Below are positions 17,387 through 24,465 of a stretch of DNA of 50,150 nucleotides, one piece after another. The position numbers and the translations under genes are program-made. Source of the stretch: an uncultured Treponema sp. (GTDB lineage: Bacteria > Spirochaetota > Spirochaetia > Treponematales > Treponemataceae); the NCBI GenBank assembly GCA_937915735.1, contig CALGGS010000013.1:1-50150 (forward strand), read 5' to 3'. Position 1 is the first letter of the stretch. The number at the start of each line of letters is the position of its first letter. A model generated the notes under the pieces. That model did no database searches. It saw only the letters and a list, made by a program, of their open reading frames with translations, and was not told the origin of the DNA.

Positions 17387-17674
17387 TTACTCAGTTGATA
17401 TTCCATAAATTTCAATTTGATTCCAGGTTGCCTTCAAAAGCGTTTTTCCGTCTTTAAAGGCTTTTTCTTCGATTCTCACCTCCTCCTTTTGAATTTTCTC
17501 TCCGTCTATGCAAAATTTCTTAAACTTCCTTACTATTTCGCGCTCGCTATACACATTGCTGACATGCGTAAGATAGCCTTGATATTCCCTGTCCGCTGCC
17601 TTCCATGCAGAAAAAGCAATCTCTGCAAAAAGCGGAAGCAAAAGCACAAGAATTGCGACTTCAATCAGCTTCAT
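17387..17674 (-). CDS. pseudopilin-like small protein of the T2SS cluster
   Basis: 95 residues from the ATG at 17674: KLIEVAILVLLLPLFAEIAF at the start, then a soluble part of about 70 residues. The hydrophobic start with Glu at mature position 5 copies the type IV pilin/pseudopilin pattern. Two starts compete. ATG 17674 has GGAG five bases upstream and an ATGA overlap with the previous gene, as elsewhere in this operon, but leaves no leader peptide. ATG 17695 adds MEKLGVG, which would create the prepilin-peptidase site G|M-K-L-I-E but lacks a ribosome site. GspI/J/H-type minor pseudopilin is the best guess. Confidence 0.7.
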   Translation of the reverse strand: MKLIEVAILVLLLPLFAEIAFSAWKAADREYQGYLTHVSNVYSEREIVRKFKKFCIDGEKIQKEEVRIEEKAFKDGKTLLKATWNQIEIYGISTE

Positions 17675-17916
17675 TCCGACTCCAAGTTTTTCCATTCAGA
17701 CAGGATTTTCTCGTTTTCTGCTTCAAGCTGCCTGTAAAAGGCTTCCTGCTCTTTTTCCAGGGCAGAGCTTTTTGTCCTGAAAAGAGCGGCAAGGGAAATA
17801 AAAAAAATTGAGACAATAAAAAGAAGGCCAGCCGAAACAAAAATTACATATCCGGCCTCAAGCTCCCGCCGTCGTCTTTTTTGCCTTTCATTCCCAAGAA
17901 AGAATGTCCTTGTCAT
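17671..17916 (-). CDS. small bitopic membrane protein of the T2SS cluster
   Basis: 81 residues. A very basic N-terminus (KRRRRE) precedes one transmembrane span of about 20 residues, then a charged heptad-like helix rich in Glu, Lys and Leu (SALEKEQEAFYRQLEAENEK). I find no prepilin motif. Topology predicts N-in with a periplasmic coiled coil, as in GspM/PilN/O-like platform parts or short GspC-like proteins; the identity is open. AGGAGG eight bases before the ATG at 17916 picks this start, although the frame stays open to 17988. It overlaps gspG by 29 bp and the next gene by 4 bp. Confidence 0.72.
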   Translation of the reverse strand: MTRTFFLGNERQKRRRRELEAGYVIFVSAGLLFIVSIFFISLAALFRTKSSALEKEQEAFYRQLEAENEKILSEWKNLESE

Positions 17917-18370
17917 CTCCATCTCCTCCTTCTGTTTTGTCAGCTCCCAGCGAAATGATTCCAAACGGAAGCCCCTTTGGTAAGTCAACTCCCCGGCTAG
18001 TGTCTTTTACCACATACAAATAATCACTGCCCCAGGGGTCTGCAGTAATTTTTTTGTCCGTATACGGTCCCTTCCAGTTTTCAGCAAGGGGATAAAGGAC
18101 AGGCTCCTCCCACAAAGCGTTAAGCCCCTGCTCCTCGGTGGGAAAAGCGCCGCAGTCTGCAAAATAGCTCTGCAGGGAAAGCTTTAGGCTCTCAATCTGA
18201 GTTTTTGCGCTGGAAACACGGGCTTTCTGAATCATCTTATGGCTGGCAATTCCAATCTGACTGGTTAAAATCGCCGTCACCGCAAGAACCGCCAGACTCT
18301 CAACGAAAGTAAAGCCAGAATCCTTCTTTTTTTTGATTTTCCTGAAATTTTTTCGCGTGATAATTTTCAA
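17888..18370 (-). CDS. gspG: type II secretion major pseudopilin GspG
   Basis: 160 residues. After a basic 19-residue leader the prepilin motif G|FTFVES (cleavage after Gly19, Glu at +5) starts a hydrophobic helix. The C-terminal GspG domain is clear: PTEEQGLNALW, WKGPYTDKKITADPWG and LPFGIISLGADKTEGG, the last resembling the calcium-binding loop of the family. It forms the periplasmic pseudopilus. The start is TTG at 18370, with GGAGG six bases upstream and a TTGA overlap with gspF. A prepilin peptidase is required but is not in this window. Confidence 0.93.
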   Translation of the reverse strand: MKIITRKNFRKIKKKKDSGFTFVESLAVLAVTAILTSQIGIASHKMIQKARVSSAKTQIESLKLSLQSYFADCGAFPTEEQGLNALWEEPVLYPLAENWKGPYTDKKITADPWGSDYLYVVKDTSRGVDLPKGLPFGIISLGADKTEGGDGDDKDILSWE

Positions 18371-19359
18371 ATCAGACCTCCGAAATTTGTGATATATGGC
18401 AAAAATGCCGTTTTTAAAATCAAAGTGACATAAATGGCAGCTAGAAAAAGAAGCAGTGGCTGAAGGCAGGAAAGAAAAATTTTCTCGTTTCTTTCGGCTT
18501 CAGTCTCCAAAAATAGAGCCGTCCGCTCAAAGCCGTCGCTTTTTCCTGTCTGCTCGCACAAGGCAAGATTTTCCGAGAGCAAAAGACCTTCGTTTTTAAA
18601 GCCTGATTTTACAAAACATTCCCCGAAACACTGAGCGACATTCTCGCCCTCCAAAAGCCTGTTTTTTATCTCAAGAAGCGCAAGGGAAAGCCTTTTGTTT
18701 TTCCCTGAGAAGGCAAAAGAACAGGAAAGAGAGTGAAAAATCGGAACAGAATTCTCACTTAAGAAGGCGATTGTCCGAAAAACATTCACGCAGGGAGAAC
18801 AGGAAACGATTTTTTTCATAAAAACCACGATAGCGGCGAAAGCAAAAATCAGGAAAAAATCAGCAAAAATCATCGTTTTTATTGCTTCCTGCAAAAGTTC
18901 CTCAATTTCCCCGTCCCAGAAGGCAGAAAAAGACGGAAGAAAATAAAAAACAGACACTGCACCCGCAAGAAAAGTCAGAAGCACTACAAGAAGCGGATAG
19001 ATAAGGGCAGAAAAAAGTTTTTCGTTTGCAGATTTTTCATGCTCCAGAAGTTTTTTAAGATACAAAAGAAGTGGAGACAAAAGGCCACATTCTTCTGCCA
19101 CGGAAATAAAGGAAACATACCATTCAGGCACTTTCAAAAACGGAGAAAGGCTCATCGCCACGGAAAATTTTGTTCCCTCCAAGAGCGATTTATGCAAAAA
19201 TGAGCCTATATGATTGATTTTTATGTCACGGCCGTTTATGCGGGAAATAACGAAAAGAGCTTTTTGTAAAGAATTTCCGCCGCAAACGAGCAAAGATAAT
19301 CTTTCTGTGAAAAGATACAGCCTCTTTTTGTAAAAGAGAAAGTCAAAAATTCCTTTCAT
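18367..19359 (-). CDS. gspF: type II secretion inner-membrane platform protein GspF
   Basis: 330 residues, somewhat shorter than the usual 400. Two T2SSF-type helical repeats are seen (SVAEECGLLSPLLLYLKKLLE, a signature around the first; ENLALCEQTGKSDGFERTALFLE in the second), with transmembrane spans near residues 120-140, 165-185 and 305-325. GspF couples the ATPase to pseudopilus assembly. The ATG overlaps the gspE stop by 4 nt. The shortened N-terminus suggests loss of part of the first cytoplasmic domain. Confidence 0.9.
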   Translation of the reverse strand: MKGIFDFLFYKKRLYLFTERLSLLVCGGNSLQKALFVISRINGRDIKINHIGSFLHKSLLEGTKFSVAMSLSPFLKVPEWYVSFISVAEECGLLSPLLLYLKKLLEHEKSANEKLFSALIYPLLVVLLTFLAGAVSVFYFLPSFSAFWDGEIEELLQEAIKTMIFADFFLIFAFAAIVVFMKKIVSCSPCVNVFRTIAFLSENSVPIFHSLSCSFAFSGKNKRLSLALLEIKNRLLEGENVAQCFGECFVKSGFKNEGLLLSENLALCEQTGKSDGFERTALFLETEAERNEKIFLSCLQPLLLFLAAIYVTLILKTAFLPYITNFGGLI

Positions 19360-20666
19360 GCCCTCTTCTCCTTGGTCTTGTCCCTGACCGTAAGAAGCGG
19401 GAGTGTCATCATAAGAGATTTTTCACTCAATGGAAGTGTGCTTTCATTCCAAGGCTCAGCCTGAGAATCTCTGTCCGAAAGCACTTCCTCACACACAAGC
19501 TCTGCCTCAAGATGAATTTCCCCGTCATTTCCACAAACAAGCCGCTGAAAAATAAGAGCCTTTAAAACCGAAGAAAATTCCTCAAAATCACAGCCCAGCT
19601 CCTTCATTCTGATTTTTGTCTCACTGATTCCCGCGGTGTGAACCGTTGCCAAAACCAAATGCCCTGTAAGAGAGGCCTGCAGAACAGTTCTTGCAGTAAG
19701 GCTGTCACGAATCTCACCGACAAAAATAACATCAGGGTCCTGCCTGAAAATAAAACGCAGAGAATCCGAAAAACTCATTCCATTTTCTTCGTCAACATGA
19801 ATCTGAGTCACACCATCAAGGACATATTCCGGCGGGTCTTCAATAGTTATGATTTTTTTCTCCCCGCCGAATTTTTCCCGAATTTCCATTAAAAGAGAGG
19901 CCGCAGTAGTTGATTTTCCGCTTCCCGTTGAGCCACAAATTAAAATCAAGCCCTGACCGCTTTTTATCGCTTTGTCAAGTTTTCCGCACTGCTCGTCCGT
20001 AAAACCAAGTTCTTTTGTTGAAAGGGGGACTCTGCTCACATTTAAAATACGCAGGACAACGCTTTCACTTCTCATTCCGTTTTCAGACTTTGAGGCAACT
20101 GCGCTCGAAATCGAGGGAATGCACGAGACACGGACAAAAACCTGCTCTTCTCCATAAAAAACGAACTGACCGTCCTGTCCCCGTCTTGTCTCAAGCACAT
20201 TCAGGTTTGACAAAATCTTAATTCTCCGCACAAGCTCACGGCTTTTTTCAACTGAAAGCTCACAGACCTCTTGAAGAAGCCCTGAAATCCTGAAACGAAC
20301 CCGTCTTTCTTCTATGTGAATGTCAGTCGCCCCGGATTTTGCCGCCCGATTTAAAAGCGTATCTAAAAGCATTACGGCCTCGCTCGCATCATTCTCCCGC
20401 TCATTTTCCCGCTCACTCTCACCATAACGAAGTGAAATTTCAGATTTCAGCCTTTCTTCATCAATCGGAATGAAAAAGCAGCACTCGTTTCCAAAGTTTT
20501 TCCCCTTTGCGCCGAAATACGCCCTCACCGATTTTCTGAGTTTAGTCTTGATTTTCTCATCTTCTATTCTCAAAAGCCCGATTTTTACGAAATTCTCTTT
20601 TTCTTCAAGAACGACCGCCCCATTAAAAAGGGAAAAATTCACCGACAAGTCAAATTTCCAGCTCAT
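19356..20666 (-). CDS. gspE: type II secretion ATPase GspE
   Basis: 436 residues. An N-terminal part of about 95 residues precedes the GspE/PilB ATPase. Walker A GSTGSGKS is at 245-252, the Asp box around 275-283 (TIEDPPEYVL), Walker B DVIFVGEI at 312-319, and the His box GHLVLATVHT at 335-344. It is a cytoplasmic hexameric motor. After QRLV the usual tetracysteine zinc motif is missing; only one Cys (VCGNDGE) remains, and the tail is short. The start overlaps the gspD stop by 4 nt (ATGA). Confidence 0.93.
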   Translation of the reverse strand: MSWKFDLSVNFSLFNGAVVLEEKENFVKIGLLRIEDEKIKTKLRKSVRAYFGAKGKNFGNECCFFIPIDEERLKSEISLRYGESERENERENDASEAVMLLDTLLNRAAKSGATDIHIEERRVRFRISGLLQEVCELSVEKSRELVRRIKILSNLNVLETRRGQDGQFVFYGEEQVFVRVSCIPSISSAVASKSENGMRSESVVLRILNVSRVPLSTKELGFTDEQCGKLDKAIKSGQGLILICGSTGSGKSTTAASLLMEIREKFGGEKKIITIEDPPEYVLDGVTQIHVDEENGMSFSDSLRFIFRQDPDVIFVGEIRDSLTARTVLQASLTGHLVLATVHTAGISETKIRMKELGCDFEEFSSVLKALIFQRLVCGNDGEIHLEAELVCEEVLSDRDSQAEPWNESTLPLSEKSLMMTLPLLTVRDKTKEKRA

Positions 20667-22714
20667 ACACTCTCCCCCTCACACACTTTTTCATTCTGAG
20701 TCACAGGTGAAGAATCAGCTCCGCCAGCCATAATCTCCTCCACAAAGGCCCGGAGTTCTGCCTTAAACTTTTCTTTTTCCACGCTCTTATCAAGCTCACT
20801 GACTCCATAAATTTCCGCGCTGGGAAGAAGATAAATTACAAGTTCGGTCTTTTCCACGGATTTTTCCTTTGCCTTAAAAAGCGAGCCAATCAGAGGAAGT
20901 CTGGATAAAAAGGGTGTCCTTGAAACATTTTCGCTCTCTTCCTCCTGAACCAATCCGCTCAAAACCACAGGCTCCCCGGAGGCTGCGCGAACTTCCGTCG
21001 TTATGATTTTTTCGCTCGTTGGAGGAGGATTTCCCGTCGTAGTCGACAAGTCCGTTCCCTGCCTTGAAACGCTGGCGGTTATTTTGCTCGTAATCATTCC
21101 GTCGCCCGTAACGGTTCCGGTGACCTCAAGCTTTAATCCAGAGACTATTTCCTTCGTAACACCAGAATAAATCGGCTCACCGGTCTCAGGGTCAAGATTG
21201 TTGTCCCTATAGCGATAAGTGTTTGTGTTCTGAAAATTGATAGGCTTTCCGCTCACCCCATTTAAAGTCGTATCTGCAAAAACCTTGGCTTTAGACTCAG
21301 TTATTGCCGCCTGAAGCTCTCCGGCAAAATGAAGGCCGAATGCCCCCACGACATCAAGGTTCAAATTCATCACGCTTCCGAGGGTAACAGAGCCGTCATT
21401 CAAGGCTCCAAGAGAAAGTCGCCCTGCCTTGAATTTGGGAGTCCACTCACTTCCCTTTGTGCTCTGATACTGCATAATCAGAAGGTCATAGCGGACTCGC
21501 GTAACAGGCTTATCCAAAAGAGGCAGCTCCTCCAGAAGCCGGTTATATGAAGCTTCTGAGCCGAGAAAGAAAAATGAGTCGCCATGCCCTGTGTCAGAAA
21601 TCTGAGATTTTTCAAGAAATGGCGGAAGATGAGAGATAAATTCCTCAGTCCGAATATACTTTAACCTTACGAGTCGAGTCGGATTTTTTAAGTCAATCTC
21701 ATTTATAAAGTCAAGGATTTCTCCGGTTTTTTCATCGCCCGCCAAAAAAAGGAATTTATTTCCGTCGTCTATCGCAAGGCACTCAGTTTCAGGAAATCGT
21801 TTTAAAAGCAAAGAGATAGCAAGGCTGTTTTTTATGAATTTTGTCTCATATTTTCGCCAGATTTTCCCGCCTTGGGCAAAGAGATTTTTATTTTTAGAAG
21901 GAAGAACGAAATAGACTTCATTTTCAATGCGATATTCCGAGCCTGCCTGCATGCAAAGAAGAGACAAAGCCTCGTCAAGTTTTTCTGCCTTAAAAGAAGC
22001 CCTCGTAATTTTCTGTTCATTTGAAAGGGCAAAACAAAACTGCTTTTCTGCCTGAGAAAAAAGCTTTTCCAGCGCACTTGAAAGAGCCGTATTCTGAACA
22101 TCCACATACCATACTCCGTCAATTTTTGCGAAATTGCACTTTCCGTTAAGCCCGTTCTGACTTTGAGATGCAGCGCGCGCAATATGAAAGGATTTTTCAC
22201 CGTCCTTTTCAAGGGAAAATCCCATGCAAAGCCCTGAAATACGCTTTAAAAGCTCCTCTGCCTTACAAAAGGGAGCGTGCAGGCTCACTTTTACAGCCGG
22301 AAGTGAGTCATAGGTCACACAAACGCCTGTCTCAATTGCAGTTTTTTCAAAAAGCTGCATAGGAGTGACATCAAAGGCATCAAGAGAATAAAGATTGTTG
22401 TTTTTCTGAAACCTGATTCTTGAAACAGTCCAGCGGTTATCAGATTTTTCAACATAAAGGCGGTTCTGAAGCAAAAAAGCGTCAAAATTCTCGTCAAAGC
22501 TCGCTCCCATTCCCCGGAAATCCGCCTTTCCAGAAACAGTATCATCACAGGAAATGGAAATTCCTGAGTACAGCGAAAGGGCATACAAAATTTCTTGAAT
22601 GTCGCGTCCTACGAATTCAAAGGCTTCCTGAGAGACAGCCCTGCTCTTTGCGGCAAACAGAAAGAGTCCCGCCGCAAGGACAAGACAAACATTTTTTAAT
22701 TTTAAAGACCCCAC
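20663..22714 (-). CDS. gspD: type II secretion outer-membrane secretin GspD
   Basis: 683 residues. A signal peptide (about 1-26) is followed by N-domain repeats resembling N0/N1 (DIQEILYALSLYSGISISCDD, FDVTPMQLFEKTAIETGVCV) and a C-terminal secretin domain with GEPVVLSGLVQEEE, FLSRLPLIGSLF and ELVIYLLPS. Secretins form the outer-membrane channel. The start is GTG at 22714 with an almost ideal ribosome site, GGAGGTGAT, five bases away. It is first of the run of overlapping genes. A pilotin gene is not recognisable, although two lipoproteins downstream could serve. Confidence 0.93.
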   Translation of the reverse strand: MGSLKLKNVCLVLAAGLFLFAAKSRAVSQEAFEFVGRDIQEILYALSLYSGISISCDDTVSGKADFRGMGASFDENFDAFLLQNRLYVEKSDNRWTVSRIRFQKNNNLYSLDAFDVTPMQLFEKTAIETGVCVTYDSLPAVKVSLHAPFCKAEELLKRISGLCMGFSLEKDGEKSFHIARAASQSQNGLNGKCNFAKIDGVWYVDVQNTALSSALEKLFSQAEKQFCFALSNEQKITRASFKAEKLDEALSLLCMQAGSEYRIENEVYFVLPSKNKNLFAQGGKIWRKYETKFIKNSLAISLLLKRFPETECLAIDDGNKFLFLAGDEKTGEILDFINEIDLKNPTRLVRLKYIRTEEFISHLPPFLEKSQISDTGHGDSFFFLGSEASYNRLLEELPLLDKPVTRVRYDLLIMQYQSTKGSEWTPKFKAGRLSLGALNDGSVTLGSVMNLNLDVVGAFGLHFAGELQAAITESKAKVFADTTLNGVSGKPINFQNTNTYRYRDNNLDPETGEPIYSGVTKEIVSGLKLEVTGTVTGDGMITSKITASVSRQGTDLSTTTGNPPPTSEKIITTEVRAASGEPVVLSGLVQEEESENVSRTPFLSRLPLIGSLFKAKEKSVEKTELVIYLLPSAEIYGVSELDKSVEKEKFKAELRAFVEEIMAGGADSSPVTQNEKVCEGESV

Positions 22715-22798
22715 AAATCACCTCCATCCGAGCCTTTCCTCGCTCTTACCCTAAGTAATGAAACGAAAAGCCATTTTCGGCAATTTGAGCCAATAATT

Positions 22799-22832
22799 TT
22801 TTGTTATATTTAAATAAAATTTTGTTATATTT
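22799..22832. repeat. two 13-bp direct repeats, possible operator
   Basis: TTTTGTTATATTT occurs at 22799-22811 and again at 22820-22832, a 21-bp period or two helical turns. They lie about 85 bp upstream of the gspD start. The spacing would put two protein monomers on one DNA face. A+T-rich composition makes chance repeats easier, so this is tentative. Confidence 0.4.
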
Positions 22833-22928
22833 CAGAAAATCAAACATCTAAGAAAAGGCTTGCCGAAATACTGCCTGCAGGAGGCAGGCAAAAACTCAGA
22901 GAGAATTTGAAGTTCGTTATTTTCTTAA

Positions 22929-22957
22929 TTGTAATATTCTGGCTTTTGTAGTAGTAT
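22929..22957 (+). promoter_or_regulatory. possible promoter of the EAL-domain gene
   Basis: TTGTAA (22929-22934), 17-nt spacer, TAGTAT (22952-22957); each hexamer matches 4 of 6. It lies 20 bp upstream of the TTG start and its AGGAAGCGG ribosome site. Confidence 0.4.
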
Positions 22958-22977
22958 AGATACTAGGAAGCGGAATT

Positions 22978-24402
22978 TTGGATTTATTTTCTATCAGCAT
23001 ACTTTTCAGTTTAATTTGCATTTTATTTTGTGTCATCACAATAATCACTACTCTGTTCATCGTTCGGTTTACGAAGTCTAAATTCAATTATGACGAGCTT
23101 ACAGGCCTTTATACCCTCGAAAAATTCAAAATCGAAGCAAAAAAAATTCTGGAAAAAGCAAAGCCCGACGAATATGCCCTGGTCTGCATTGACATAAATA
23201 AATTCCAGTACCTCACAGATTCCCTCGGCAGGACCACAAGCGACGCAGTTTTAAATACTCTGGGAACTCATTTTCATAAAACAGCCCCGGAGGACGCTAT
23301 CCTGGCAAGAAGATATGCCGACAACTTCGTTATGCTCATTCATACAAGTTTCGGACCAATTATCGAAGATTATGTTCTCAATATGATTTCTATCGTCTCA
23401 AAAATGGGAAATCTCTTGCCACTTCACTACACCCTTGAATTCAGCACGGGCGTTTACCCGATTTCTAATCCCCACGAGGACATAGAAATTATGATTAACA
23501 AGGCAAACACAGCCAGAACCGTAGGTAAATACAGCCCGACACCTTCAAGAATTTGCTTTTACAGCGAAGAAATGAACATAAACAGCGAGCACGAAAAGGA
23601 AATTCTCTTCGACATGAATCGGGCCTACGACGATGGAGAATTCATCGCTTATTACCAGCCGAAATACAATTTTAATGACAGAAAAATCATCGGAGCCGAA
23701 GCTTTAGTCAGATGGCGGCACAAGGAAAAAGGAATTTTAGAACCAGGATATTTTGTCCCCCTTTTTGAAAGAAACGGCTTCATATCAAAAATCGACATAA
23801 AAATTTTTGAGGATGTCTGCAAATTCTTAGACAAATGGAACAAATCTGGAAAAGACGGAAAATGTCCTTATCCAATCACAATCTCATGCAACCTCTCTCG
23901 ATTCCAGCTTTATAACCCGACATTCTCAGATGAATACCTGAAGATTTCCTCAAAATACCAGATTTCTCCTTCAAAAATAGAGCTGGAGCTTACCGAAAGT
24001 CTTATGATGGATAACAAAAAAAGGCTTTTAAAGGCTATGAACGAAATAAAAAAAGCGGGCTTCGACATCTCAGTTGATGATTTTGGCTCCGGCTTTTCAT
24101 CACTTGCGCTTCTAAAGGACATTCCTGCCTCTGTCATAAAGCTCGACAAGGAATTCTTTGCGAACACGACAAAAAACAGCCCTGTAATAAACTCAGACAC
24201 TACAATAAAAGACAAGATTATCGTGAATTCCGTTATCGAAATGGCAAAAAAGCTTGATATGACAACAGTTGCAGAAGGCGTTGAAGACGAAAATCAGGCA
24301 GAGTCTTTAAAAAAGATGGGCTGCGACATTGCGCAGGGATATCTTTTTGCTAAACCAATGAGCGAAGATGAATTCGAAAAATTGTTAAAAGATAATTTGT
24401 AA
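22978..24402 (+). CDS. membrane-anchored EAL phosphodiesterase with degenerate GGDEF domain
   Basis: 474 residues. One N-terminal transmembrane segment (about 5-28) precedes a GGDEF-like domain (DELTGLYTLEKF start) in which the active-site GGDEF is replaced by RYADNF, so diguanylate cyclase activity is not expected. The EAL domain keeps its key residues: EALVRW, the Asn of CNLSRFQL, the Glu of ELELTESL, DDFGSGFSS, IKLDKEF and TVAEGVED, followed by GCDIAQGYLFAKPM. It should hydrolyse cyclic di-GMP. Start is TTG at 22978 with AGGAAGCGG upstream. It is divergent from the secretion operon and precedes hisS by 63 bp. Confidence 0.9.
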   Translation: MDLFSISILFSLICILFCVITIITTLFIVRFTKSKFNYDELTGLYTLEKFKIEAKKILEKAKPDEYALVCIDINKFQYLTDSLGRTTSDAVLNTLGTHFHKTAPEDAILARRYADNFVMLIHTSFGPIIEDYVLNMISIVSKMGNLLPLHYTLEFSTGVYPISNPHEDIEIMINKANTARTVGKYSPTPSRICFYSEEMNINSEHEKEILFDMNRAYDDGEFIAYYQPKYNFNDRKIIGAEALVRWRHKEKGILEPGYFVPLFERNGFISKIDIKIFEDVCKFLDKWNKSGKDGKCPYPITISCNLSRFQLYNPTFSDEYLKISSKYQISPSKIELELTESLMMDNKKRLLKAMNEIKKAGFDISVDDFGSGFSSLALLKDIPASVIKLDKEFFANTTKNSPVINSDTTIKDKIIVNSVIEMAKKLDMTTVAEGVEDENQAESLKKMGCDIAQGYLFAKPMSEDEFEKLLKDNL

Positions 24403-24450
24403 TTAGTATAAATCTTATAATTCGTAGTTTCAATTTTTGATTCTTTTCAC

Positions 24451-24456
24451 TATAAT
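24451..24456 (+). promoter_or_regulatory. -10 element of hisS, probably giving a leaderless mRNA
   Basis: A perfect TATAAT ends 9 nt before the hisS ATG at 24466. The -35 at 17-nt spacing is weak (TTTCAA). Transcription should begin at about the third base before ATG, and there is no Shine-Dalgarno sequence in between. Confidence 0.55.
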
Positions 24457-24465
24457 ATCCTCATT

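Larger units (their letters stand above)
22715..22977. other. divergent intergenic region between gspD and the EAL protein
   Basis: 263 bp without a gene. It holds 13-bp direct repeats at 22799-22811 and 22820-22832, a 7-bp stem-loop TGCCTGC-AGGAG-GCAGGCA at 22872-22890, and a probable promoter for the EAL gene at 22929-22957. I could not identify a convincing promoter for gspD on the minus strand. Confidence 0.6.

Noticed and set aside
22872..22890. Stem-loop TGCCTGC-AGGAG-GCAGGCA as a terminator of gspD or the EAL gene
   Set aside because: It lies upstream of both divergent genes and is followed by A, not T, on the plus strand; on the minus strand the T-run precedes the stem.
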